The translations under genes and the position numbers were made by a program. Shown one piece after another: positions 1 through 11,120 of a stretch of DNA of 64,000 bases. Within the stretch, counting starts at the first letter, position 1. Each line of letters starts with the position of its first letter. The notes beneath the pieces were generated by a model that saw only the letters and a list, made by a program, of their open reading frames with translations, did not search any database and was not told the origin of the DNA. The DNA comes from Lithospermum erythrorhizon (taxonomy: Eukaryota > Streptophyta > Magnoliopsida > Boraginales > Boraginaceae), in the NCBI GenBank assembly GCA_019722365.1, contig JADFUC010001729.1, positions 152,283 through 216,282 of the forward strand. The letters run 5' to 3'.

Positions 1-52
1 TGTTAAATTTCAATTAGTTAGTGTATTTGATTATTAATTGAATTAATTGCAG

Positions 53-120
53 GTGGGTTTAGTAATTGGGAAATTAAGCAGGAGCTTAGACCGAGGGGTT
101 CGTGTATGATCTAATTCCAA
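53..120 (+). pseudogene. odr-4-homologue exon fragment, frameshifted
   Basis: A splice-acceptor-like TTGCAG ends at 52. The exon then reads VGLVIGKLSRSLDRG and, after a one-base frame change in the GGGG run at 95-98, continues FVYDLIP. This resembles my recollection of the N-terminal exon of plant odr-4-like proteins (VGLVIGKLS..LDRGFVFDLIP), relatives of the animal ER factor that helps traffic receptors. Resemblance stops after DLIP near 120, and no later exons were recognised downstream. The gene upstream lies outside the window. It could be a duplicated gene fragment, or a real exon with one G too many in the assembly. The family call rests on about 22 residues. Confidence 0.4.
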
Positions 121-2000
121 GAAAGGGGCTTCGGCTCATCAGGTCCATCACACTTATACTTCCAATATTAACACTTATGTTAAATATATCTATTCTAAAA
201 TATACTCTCATTGAAATTGAATTATTCCAAGTGTTAATTAATTTGATGAATTTGTATCGTTATTGTCGAATTCAGCTTCTTTATCTTTTGTCAAATGGTA
301 GGCAGAGGTACATGGGCATTTTTTATGTTGATTGGAATATTTAGCTGCAGTCATTTGATTACTCCAACTGTTGTCATTCGTGTAATTTTCTCTTTTGAGA
401 TCAACATTGCTTTGTACTGCAAATTTTGTGGGGTATAAGTTTTCTGTGGTTGTAAACTTTGAATGACAATATAAAATAAATATGGAAATGGAGATAGGTG
501 TGCAAAGTAAACTGTCCACATGGTCTACTGAATTTAATGTAGTTTAAGTCGTGAATCCGTAAACTTTATTGAAGGTATAAGTTGTGGCAAATGATTATAA
601 GTTTCAATTCATTCAGTATTTTAACATTTTGATTAATTTGCATAAATATGAAAAAATTAAGTTATTAAATTGGATGGAAATCTATTGGTCTCAACTGTAT
701 AATTATGAAAAAAACTTCATGTCAAAGGATGTCGTAATTTATGTGATAGTTTATTTGATAGTAAATTCAATTTCGCTTTCTATTGATGACTTAATTTCAG
801 TTATACTTTTAATTGATTAAGTTTAAATCCTAATGTGCAGGTTGTTTAGTCCCAATGAGGTAAGATTAGAGGTCTAATCCTATAATCAATCTCATAATCT
901 CATTTAATGGTTGAATAGATGCGTTGAAAAATAGTTTTGAGGGCTTACGCCTAGAGTATGGATAGGCGTATGGATTAAACATTTGGTCTTTTTAGATGTT
1001 TTTGTGCTACTATATATATAAAGATTGGTGTATGATAGTGATCTTTCTTATAAATTTGGTCTTTTTTAGTTAGAGGGAAGTAAATTGTAGTATTCATATT
1101 CATTGATTTATTTGCAGGGGAATTTTAAGCTTTAACACATGCAAGAGCTCATAGAAGAATTTGAAACAACTTATCTAAGGTTCGTGACTTATATCTATAT
1201 AATTGTAGCTAGATGTGATCTTATGTTTGTGTAATCTACTGTATATGTAATCTTATCGATTCGAAAGATGTTCTTTGTTTTGACATGTACAAATCTTGTG
1301 ATTTTCAGGAAAATATAAATGGAGAACATTTGAAGATAAATATAATGATGATGTTGTAGAAGAGAAGTTTCTTTATGAAAAATAGTTATTTTTATATTAC
1401 TCCTTAGTTATGAACACTTACTAATTTATGTAGTAAAGAAGTATTCAATTTTGTATTATATCTATGGAAAACTATATATTGTATTATAGATTTTATATTA
1501 ATGAACTTCTATTTGTATTTATTATACAATTCATTTAAATGTGTATTATACGATTCATTTAAATATAATTTATATATTATACGATTTATTTAAATTATTT
1601 AATCGATATATCATCAGAATAGTACAAAAGGTCCTTGCATTAGTTATAGCTATCAGTCAGCTTGTAATATTAGGTTGTTGCATTAGTTATAAAGCTATGC
1701 AAGATGAAGGTAAATTCATCGAACCATTGTAATATAGTCAAAAGCCATTAAACTCTAATGCAATCTAATGTAATGGTAGTAGTGAATTCTCACTATAGAT
1801 ATAGAGTTTCGTTAATTTATGTTGTCTGCCAGAAATATATCTAGCCAACTTATATATATTCAATTCCCTGATTTAGTTCTCAAAGGCCAAAACTCCATAG
1901 CCGCATAATTTTGAGAGTCAACAACAATATTTTTAAAAAATAATAGAAAAAATTAGGCATTATCCACTCTCATTTTTTATGTCTTAAAGCTCACTTCTCC
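121..2000. other. AT-rich region without a recognised gene
   Basis: No convincing gene was found; short ORFs here are AT-rich and non-descript. One exon-like piece follows an ATTTTCAG acceptor at 1301-1308 and reads KYKWRTFEDKYNDDVVEEKF before a stop at 1383-1385. It might be a last exon of an unknown gene but has no recognised partner. The final few hundred bases are presumably the promoter region of the downstream RING-H2 gene. Confidence 0.4.
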
Positions 2001-2010
2001 TATATATATT
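2001..2010 (+). promoter_or_regulatory. TATA-box candidate for the RING-H2 gene
   Basis: TATATATATT lies about 190 bp upstream of the ATG at 2199, in a pyrimidine-rich context. Transcription starting about 30 bp downstream would give a leader of about 160 nt. That leader contains an out-of-frame ATG at 2183. Confidence 0.4.
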
Positions 2011-2198
2011 TCTTCAAATTCCATTTTGACTTGTAAATGCTTCCTGCCTTCAATTCATCTTTTATAGCTACTGATCAAAGATACTTATATACTCCCCACT
2101 CGAAAAAACATTGAGATCTTAGTATCTCATGCCTAACGTCCTATAATCCTATACACATAACTAAAACCTAACTTTTTTATATATGATCCATTGCATCT

Positions 2199-3473
2199 AT
2201 GCAGGAGAGTCGGAAAATCAAAATCGTCGAAACCAAATATGCCACAATTCATACAAATCATGTCCGCATTATTGTTACAGCCTTTTTCATCATCCAATTG
2301 TTGTTGGTCCTCCCATACAAGGTTGTTGGTCAAACAGGGGATGCCTCATCGCCACCACCAGAAGGTCGTCAATACTTAACGGACGATACACTTAATGTCA
2401 GCCCCGGAATGGCCATTCTTCTCGTCGGTCTTATAACAACATTCTTCATGATGGGGTGTATCTCCGTCTATGCACGGAGGTGCATAGACGCTTGGTCAGG
2501 GGCTACAAGAGGCGACGAATTACCTATTCGAGACATAAACCGACGATCAGGTAGAACGAGGCACGGGATTGACCCTAATGTGCTAGACACATTTCCATCT
2601 TTTCTATATTCCGATGTTAAAGGACTAAAGATTGGGAAAGCTGCCTTAGAATGTGCCGTTTGCTTGTTCGAATTTGAAGATGATGCAACATTGCGGTTAC
2701 TTCCAAAATGTTGTCACGTGTTCCACCCCGAATGTATTGACACGTGGCTAGCGTCTCATGTTACATGTCCCGTGTGTCGGGCAGATCTCGTAGCTATTCC
2801 TAGAGAGGAAACACTAGATAATTGTAATCTAACGAGGGCTGAGTCAGTTCTCAACCCTCCTCATCCAGTGAATGAGATAAGTGAGTTGCCGATGATTGAT
2901 ATTAATATTTGTTCACCTGAGATAATAATTTCGGTTCAATCACCTAACCCAAACCGGGAGATTAAAGTCACTAATAGAAGTCCACATGTTTCACGGACAG
3001 TTCCCAAATCGCTCTCAACCGGTAACTTACTCGTTCAACCCGGCCAAGACGATGAACGGTTTACCTTGAGGTTACCACAAGGTGTGCAACAAATGCTGAA
3101 AAACTCGGAGCTACGAAGAGCGGCGAGTCATTCAGCATGGCCAATGGAACGTAGTCCAAAGAGATGGTTTAGAAGGAGTACTAGCTTTGGAACCGGCCGA
3201 GGGAAGAACAATAATGTGCATTACGAGCAGTTCGACACGGAATGTCGACCAGACCGATGGGGGTTTTCCATTACTCCGCCATTTGTTTCCCGGTCCAAAT
3301 CGGTTAATCAGTCGCCAGCTACAGATGGAAGTAGCAAAAGTAACATAATGGCAGCAAGTGGGAGCTTGATTAAGACCGTTAAGTCTCCATTTGATCGATT
3401 GTTTAGTGCAACGGAGAAGGATGAAATTGGAGAAAGGTCGTTTACTAGGCTAACTGGTAACAACCATGTTTAA
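2199..3473 (+). CDS. ATL-type RING-H2 E3 ubiquitin-protein ligase (ATL6/ATL31-like)
   Basis: An intact single-exon gene of 424 aa. In order it shows: a hydrophobic, signal-like N-terminal segment (about residues 22-40); a second membrane segment (about 68-90); the GLD region GIDPNVLDTFP (123-133); and a complete RING-H2 finger with C152, C155, C171, H173, H176, C179, C190 and C193, spaced CX2C-X15-CXH-X2-H-X2-C-X10-CX2C. That spacing and the W at 183 are typical of ATL ligases, membrane proteins that take ubiquitin from an E2 and pass it to target proteins. The long basic, Ser-rich tail with ERFTLRLP (about 300) resembles the ATL6/ATL31 subgroup, which in Arabidopsis acts in carbon/nitrogen balance and defence; that role is inferred by subgroup. 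The ATG at 2199 is the first in-frame start and keeps the hydrophobic N-terminus. No neighbour appears functionally linked. Confidence 0.93.
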   Translation: MQESRKIKIVETKYATIHTNHVRIIVTAFFIIQLLLVLPYKVVGQTGDASSPPPEGRQYLTDDTLNVSPGMAILLVGLITTFFMMGCISVYARRCIDAWSGATRGDELPIRDINRRSGRTRHGIDPNVLDTFPSFLYSDVKGLKIGKAALECAVCLFEFEDDATLRLLPKCCHVFHPECIDTWLASHVTCPVCRADLVAIPREETLDNCNLTRAESVLNPPHPVNEISELPMIDINICSPEIIISVQSPNPNREIKVTNRSPHVSRTVPKSLSTGNLLVQPGQDDERFTLRLPQGVQQMLKNSELRRAASHSAWPMERSPKRWFRRSTSFGTGRGKNNNVHYEQFDTECRPDRWGFSITPPFVSRSKSVNQSPATDGSSKSNIMAASGSLIKTVKSPFDRLFSATEKDEIGERSFTRLTGNNHV

Positions 3474-6356
3474 GAAATTAAATACATGACATACATGATA
3501 CATGTCACAAACAATAATTGTTCACTTTCTTTGTTTTTTTTTATTTGGTTTTCTAATCGGTTTTCTTAATTGTTTTCAATATGTATTATTTAGATGTAAA
3601 CAATGATTGCAAGGATTATATAGTAACATTGTGATGTGTTCCAATTTAGTTTATTTTTTGATGGGCCATATTCTTATGCATTTTATTTGCTAAGTCAGAG
3701 TGCGGGGTTGATTTCTCCATATATAATACATTTTCTTTTTCTTTGATAAAGTTGATTAATAAGTTGGATAGTGAAACGAGAGCTGATTAGCAAGTCGTTG
3801 ACAATAATAAAACAGCTATATATGCTTCGCACGATGATTGGTTTAAATTTGACATTTGTTAATTAATTATATATATGAAACTTGTATAAATATATACATA
3901 TATCAAACGGTAACTGTACTATGATGATCTAGACACCTAACTAATCATTTGACCGTCCGCCAATCCTGAACAAATATAGTTAGATAGGTAATCAAAAAGA
4001 TTAAATTTGTTTAAATAAAATATTTTTCATTATTAGTAGGGTTAGTTACTGTAAAACTGAAAGTGATAGAAATGAGAATACTTATCCATATTTCAAGGCT
4101 GTGATGTGTAATGGAAAGAAGAATTTTTATTATTTATTTAAGAATTTCAAAAATAAAGTTCTTATAGGGAAAAATTCGCCGGTATCAGGTTTTATCGGAG
4201 TAAAGAGAATCCTACTTATTGACATAAGTTCACCAAGCGTTCATGATTTGTCAGATCATCTTGGAGCACAACACATTTGGCTGAGCGATCTTGATAGAGG
4301 TTTGGTATGAAATTCGAGGCAGTTTGATGATTTGTTTTTTTTAGGCTGGCTTGATTTGGATAGGGCTACACATAAAATTTGGGATAATAACATCACTTGT
4401 CTTGATGGACTTGGGAGGCTGAGTGCGAACAGGATCAGTGAAGCTGCAGAGTCTGCCCAGCGGCGTGTTCTCGTGTTGGGCTGTGTTGGGCGATGCTGGA
4501 GTGCTGAGCGATGCCGGTCATATTAGGCGGATAGAGTGCGTAAGTGTCTTTGCGGTGTGGTCTTCAGCTTTGTGGTGGGGGCTTAAGGGATATTCTCGTG
4601 GCCGGTTGTGTAGGCTGAATAAATTTCACTAACTTGCTGTGGAGACTTCTGCGTATTTAGTGGGACTTTGTGCGCGATGTAGTCTTTGTCTTTGGTAGAA
4701 GTTGATTTGGGATAGAGGCTTCCGACAGTTACGTGAAGTGATATCAAGCAAGTTATTAGGCGATGTCGCGACTTGCTGGCTTTACCTTATTCTGTGGCCC
4801 AGAACATTGCTTTGTGGGGAGTGGGGACTAGTGATATTTAGTCTCACTTGATTTTGATTTAAGCTTTAGGCGATGTGCGGCAGCATGCTGAGGCGCCGCG
4901 AGGGTTGAGTATCTGACAGCCGATGGCAGTGATCGATAGGCATGGGCGGCGTGTTCACTGCACAGACTCAGTATAGGGGCGAATATTTAGTGTATTTTCT
5001 ATATCTGGAACTTGATGAATCAAACTTGAGAATTTTCAGGTGTTCATATAAGATTTATGAATAATCGGGGTGCTTGTAGCTCGTTCGAATATTCGAAGCA
5101 TTACGTGAGAGATGCATGTTAGATTACAGACAAATTTTCTTACTCCTTGAAAATTGTGCGTTCTGCTTGATAATTCTTGATTCAGAGACACCTATTTAGG
5201 ACACCTAAAAGGTGTTTTCCGACCACACAGTGGTGTTTACTGGCTGGTGGTTCAAAAAGATTTAACTGTTCAGTCTTTATTTTCTCATGTTTTTCTTGTT
5301 TATTTCTAATGAATTGGATGTCAATTTCGAAAATATAAGGGGATATTTATAGGCTTTTTAGCTTTGAATACTTGCTTCGATTAGTTGGTTAATTTTAGGG
5401 ATCCACGATGCTTAACCGTCGAATTTTGGTGGAATCGAGCTCGGATGTTTAGGAATTAATTCTCCTCAAGAAATCTGATATAGGCCTATTTTGATCAAGA
5501 AAGTTTGGATTACAGTTAAAATGCGTTTTAAATGACTAGGGCCTTTTGGGTAGTAATTTTTAGTCATAACCACAGGTGTCCATTTGATCCTCGAAACTTT
5601 GAGTTAATTTTAAACACATTAGGCAATTTTAATCGATAAAGTTGATTTTAAACTCAGACCTAAATTTAATGAACGCTGCCAGAGTTATTTTAGGAAGCGG
5701 ATTCATGAGGGTTTCACATTAAATTAGAACAGATGAAGACACATCTAATAATCTTTTTTGGTGCTTGATTTTAAAAATTAATTTGATTAAATTAAATGCT
5801 TGATCATTTTTTAATTTATGTTTTAATAATTTTCACTTTATCTACAGTTGCCCCTCAGGCAGGGGTGGAGTGTGGGGTTTGACCTGATGTTTATTTTCGA
5901 CATGAATATGTGGATATTTCAAAGAGACTTTTCTTACACACCAAATAACAACCACTTGACATCCGATTCTCTTTATTGACTTATTGGATATATTTTGGAT
6001 CATTGTTGATAAGTATTTATTCTGCAATGCAATCTAGGTTCATTAGCTTCCTTTCTAGGAGGTCAGGCCTAATGGTTAACTTGATTTCAGGCTTTATTTG
6101 CGAGATGCATTTAAAAATTTGAGTACGGTCTGAGTAAATTAAATCCAAGTATCGTTGGGGACTTTAAAGGATGTGATACCCGTTTAGGGATTTGTTTGAT
6201 GCTGGCGATCGTGCTGGTCAACTCACAGAAGCTTATAGAAAGGTTAACTCATTTGTAGGATTTATTGTGGCGCATTTTAAGTATCACGAACATTAATTAG
6301 TCTTTGATCTTAAGGCTTATTGAGCTTAATATATAGCTGTATTAGGATCAGTAATT
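3474..6356. other. 3' flank and non-coding region
   Basis: The first few hundred bases are the AT-rich 3' flank of the RING-H2 gene. From about 4.1 kb the DNA is more GC-rich in places (4.4-4.95 kb), but frames are short and unrelated to any family I recognise. It could be an old, decayed repeat; no LTR pair or terminal repeats were found. Confidence 0.35.
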
Positions 6357-6540
6357 CTCAATTTATTAGAGAATTAAATTATTCGGGTTTGATGTTAACA
6401 TGATGTATTACATGTTAAGACCCTATTTAATCCTCAATTTATTAGAGAATTAATTGATTTGGGTTTAATGTTAACATGAATTTATTACATGTTAAGACTC
6501 ATTTAACTCTCAATTTATTTGAGACTTAAATTATTTTAGA
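6357..6540. repeat. Tandem repeat, 76-bp period, about 2.4 copies
   Basis: Units start CTCAATTTATT at 6357, 6433 and 6509, exactly 76 bp apart. Each full unit continues with a GAGAATTAA segment and a TTAACATG...TTACATGTTAAGA segment. The TTAACATG/CATGTTAA pair is itself an inverted repeat within the unit. The third unit is cut after about 30 bp. Confidence 0.85.
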
Positions 6541-9500
6541 GGTGTAGTACTCTAATTTTATTGATCCGAATCATTTGGATTTGACGGAGTCAATATCTTC
6601 AACATCAATTTAATACGTAAGGATATTTAAATGATTATCCTTAATCTTATGAATTTTTTGAAATTAATCATCTTAATTTTAATCCCATCTTTTGAAATTT
6701 TCAGTTCATTTTAGTCTATCAAAATATTTGGGATGTATTTTCATATAAAATAAATTAATCATCCACGGCTCGTGTATATGGGAATTTTCGAACATATGAT
6801 AGATGGATTCGTTTTATTTAAATCTTACAAATTAAGCAGCCTTGTCAATGAAATAGTAGTGAACTTTTTAGGGTAATTAGCGTAAGAAGGGTTTTATATA
6901 GGGCATGTTGAATAAAAAAATCAGGTCGTAAATGCTTCCCCTCTTTCTTTGTCTGAGCCAGTCGAGGTGGGTTTTCTCCTCTATTTTTTTGTTTGATTTT
7001 CTCTCTTATGACATTATATGATCATGTATCATAATTAGTAATAGTAACTTTCTTTATGTTTTGCAAGTACTTTGAGTTGGTGAGACATAAAGTTGTACAT
7101 GCTATGAAGATTTTGAAACTTTTGCCTGAGTAGTGCTGACTCTTATCGTCTTTTTATGCTGATGAATACTAATGATTATGTTGTACATGTAACTATGTAA
7201 ATATTCCTTTGAAATACACATAGCATAGCTATTTTTCTTGAATTAATGATTTTAGTTGAATCAAATTTTTATTAAATCATATAACTTTTTGTTATAGTAA
7301 TGTTTTGACTTGACCGTATCGTTGAATACTTAGAAGAGATTCTGGCATATAGTGAGCCTCGTAATTGAAGCTGCTTGACTCGAGTTATATTTGTTTAAGA
7401 TCTTCTTTTGGAAATTTTAAACTTTCCTTTGCTTAGCTTGCTTTGGGGTTGTTTACTCCCCGAGCTTGGATGTCCGTTGAGTGAGGCACACCTGGGACTC
7501 CGTCTAGTCTAGTTTGATACATAAAATTTTTCAGGAATTTTCAGGAGGTTGGTCGTCAAACCCCGTAAGCATGTGTAGGCTATGCCCAGGAGTATTTTAA
7601 TCGTTCCGTTATTGCATTCAAGTAGGATAGTATGGCCTTGAGAATATATGGACCTTTAGGACTTGTTCATCCCAGTGAATCTCTATAGGCTTGGTTGCTT
7701 GATTTATTTTCTCTTGCTTTTGTAGACTTAGCTAGTGAGGTAGTTGATGATCCGCAGTCTTCTCTTACCCGTTGTTATCTGAGTTTGCCTTTGAGTAAAT
7801 CCCTTGGGATAAGTCTGTACATACATATATATATATATTAGACTTAGCACATTGATACGAATAATGTAGTATTGATGGCATGATCTCGATGGTTCATGAT
7901 GCGTCAAACCTACTCGTGACCTTCGACTTTGGAATTTGCATAAATAATATCAGAAATTAAGAGAGATATTATATTGTAAAAAGCCAAATTCAAATTTTGC
8001 ATTCTTGAATATTACATCTGTTGCCCAGATCAGAGGTAGTATTTCATGAGCCCTTGGCTTGTGGATATGATCTACAAATGGTCAAATGGGCAGAGTTCCA
8101 TCGGAATGACTAGCGTATTTCGGCCAACTAGTCTTTGGAGAAAATTGATAAAGTAGCACCTCTTTGATTTAATTGTTTTAACTGTATCATCTTGTGACCC
8201 TCCTTCTCCACATAGCTTTCCTCCACCCTCCCCCAACACCTCCCTATTTGCACTCATACAATTTTTACGCGCGCCCCAAAGCCCATAGCAGTCAGCCCGC
8301 TGGACCCTTTGATGTAAAAATGTGTGTGTGTGTGATATAATTTAAATGTTTAGGTTGATATCTTTCTAAATGCAACTGATCTTCTTCTTTTAGGTATATA
8401 AGAACTCAATTGTTAAGCGTCTTGACTTAGAGGTAATTTTTAGGATGGGTGTGCCGATGGGAAGTTTCTCCCCGGTGAGCACGGTGGCAGCAACGTCTTC
8501 AGGAACCGTGGTGGTTTGTGAGGTTAGTCAGCCAAATGTCTTGTCTGCGGCCGTTGAGGCTGGTCTGAGAAACTCCCCAAGCGCCACTTCGAGCTACCGA
8601 GGCCATGCCCGATTAAGGGGTGGTGGTCGCGATTAAGGGGAGGGTGAGTAATAGAGAGGGGTGGATCAAGGTGAGGAAGAAGATGATGGTGCTAGTTTTT
8701 AAGAGGGGTATTTTAGATTATTGGTGTAAGAATTTAATGCTATTTAAATGAAAGAATTTAGGATGTCTTTGAGAAATTGAATAAAGAATGTCGAGGTGCT
8801 TCTCTATCTAGTTTTCTACTTTTTTTTACAGTTGTGGAGGATAAATTTGTGGCAAAATGTGAAATATTTTGAACCCGTTTAACCACAGCGCTTTTTTATA
8901 ATTCTTACCAACTTTTTAAATGCGAAAAATAAATTATTAAAAAATGTAGCACTGTAAATGTATTTTTGTAGCTTAACTATTGTATGGCTCCTTATTCAAA
9001 CCATACTTCTCTACCCCCGTTTCACTTCATGCCCCATTTACTTCTGCTCTGTTCCCCCGCAATCGACTTCGTGCCCATGGCCCCATACAGCGGTTTCTTG
9101 CAGGAAGGGAGAGAGGCGATTTTTAGGGGAGGGGTGAGGGGTCGCCGTGTTCGAGGGATAGGGTGTAATTGGTGGTGCCAGATTTTCCATTTAGGTTGAG
9201 GCATGGCTTGATGGTGTGGGGCGGAAACAATGGTGATGGGCAAGGGGTAGTAGGGTGAGATGGGTGGTGGTTGGTAGTGGGTTGGTGTTTGGTGGTGGTG
9301 GGTAGAGTTTGGTGGTAGTGTGTAAAAAAGAGGAAGATGATGAGTTAGAGTATTAGTTTTTTAAAGGTAATTTAATCTTTTCGTACGGAAAGTGTGCTAA
9401 TTATAAAAAAAAGGTGCTAGAATTTAAAATGGGTTCAAAATGTGTATTACTTTGCCAAAGTTGTTGTTAATGGAGTAAATATTTCTAGGCCCACGTTTGG

Positions 9501-10181
9501 CTATGCTCAATAGGCCCATCTTCGAACACCAAGGAAGATCTTTTTTGCTGTTTTGTTTTCATTGTGTTAGAAATTCAAATTATATGGTTTCTATTTCCAT
9601 AATATATGAGATAAAAGTATTATTAAAACATTTTTAATAATAACAATAACATTTTTTAATAGAAATAGAAGAATCTTTCAGCAGCAGCATAGTGAAACTG
9701 ATACATCAATCGTAAATATTGATAAACATATTAGAGCTAGAGAGAGTTTCTAATTGGAGAAGAATCCTTAGGAATAAAAGCAATGGGCTCATTGGTATAG
9801 GTATAGTGGGACTTCTCTCTTAGCATATTTGATGTATATGATTCCTTTTCGCACATTTTGATTTTGTTATATGTGTAACCTTCCAATCTTGCGGTGACAG
9901 ATGTAGAATAAAAAATCATTTCTTTAATAGTACCGATTGTTAAAATGTTTATTATGTGATGGATTCTAAATGTTAAAACTGGTTACTAAAATATGAACAT
10001 TGATATAATGATTGAATTTTAGGACATTTTCACAAACTCTGCTATAAATGCTCCATGTCGCGGTAATGTGAATATGTGTGATCGTGATTGTAAGTGAAAT
10101 GCCTAGTGACGTTGTTGGTAACATCGAAAGGGATTTACAACACTAAACTAAATTTTAGTACAAGGATACAAGAGTTAAAAT
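6541..10181. other. Non-coding region without a recognised gene
   Basis: No gene was recognised. The stretch holds a short (TG)n tract near 8,320, G-rich low-complexity runs (GGTGGTGGG types) at 9.2-9.33 kb, and AT-rich DNA with poly-T tracts. It ends at the left terminus of CACTA-1. Confidence 0.35.
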
Positions 10182-10370
10182 CACTACTGTTTCAAATTAA
10201 TCGTTAGATCAAATTATTTTATCTTCAACAGAGGCTAGAGTCGGGTAAGGAAAAACCCAGGCAATATATCGTCAGAATTAATGGTCCCAGTGTCGGGTTT
10301 TAGGCTTGGATTTAGTTAAATATTTGGGCCATGTTCTTCGGTTTAGCGTCGGTTGTTTCACAAAAACAAA
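10182..10370 (+). repeat. CACTA-1 5' TIR and subterminal repeats
   Basis: CACTACTGT is followed by spaced GTCGG motifs (AGAGTCGGG near 10,238, GTGTCGGGTTTTAGG near 10,291, TTTAGCGTCGGTTGTTTC near 10,342). The phrase TTTAGCGTCGG recurs at the other end near 19,160, as expected for subterminal sites bound by an element-encoded protein. Confidence 0.7.
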
Positions 10371-10530
10371 AAAAATTAAAATTAGACATACGGCCATCAT
10401 ATATAAAACCTCATTTTTACCTGATTATCATATCTCGTCCATGCCCCCAGGCAGAACCTTTAAGCCTTATGCATTAAATCAGCCTTAAGCAATACCACGT
10501 CTTAACCAGCAACCAACCCGATTTGACAGG

Positions 10531-11113
10531 TAAAGTTTTCCTTTTTTTTGTTTTTTTTTCCGTTTTTGTTTAATCCAAAAGTAGTTGTATGTATATTTAA
10601 TTGTTTGTTGTTATATGTTTAATTATGATTTAATTTCTTTTAATTTGTTTAAATATAATTTGTTGTTATATGTGTAATTATGATTTAATTTCTTTTAATT
10701 TGTTTAAATATAAATTTGATAGTTATTTAATTCGTTTTTATTTCGAATTTGTTAGTTTAATTTGTTAATTTGCTAGTTATAAGTTTAATAAGTTGACTGT
10801 TTTTAATTAGATTTTATTGGTAGGATTGAATTGGTAATTGTTTGAGTAGATTTGAGTTTGAATTAGATAAAAAATGGATTTGAATTGGATTGTGTTTAAT
10901 TGATTTGAATTGGGGAAATTGAATTTGTTTAATTGAATTGTTGGGTTTGTTGAAGGATTTGTTCAACATTTGTTTGTGTAATGGTAAATTTTATATTTTT
11001 TATGATCTTTATTTATTTATTATTTATGTATATAGTTTAACTTCATGATAGAAATTCAAGTTTGAATTGAACTTGTTGTTTTAATTTTGATTGAGTTTGA
11101 ACTTTAAAATGCA
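10531..11113 (+). other. 5'-UTR intron of CACTA-1 ORF1
   Basis: A donor-like GACAG|GTAAAG near 10,530 and an acceptor-like AATGCAG ending near 11,114 bound an AT-rich stretch with imperfect repeats of TTAATTTGTTTAAATATAA. ORF1 starts a few bases after the acceptor. The same leader-intron layout occurs in the other two CACTA elements here. Confidence 0.5.
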
Positions 11114-11120
11114 GGTTTTT

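Noticed and set aside
4101..4632. Three overlapping 64-69 codon frames in a GC-richer stretch
   Set aside because: No recognisable domain, start context or splice structure; likely chance.
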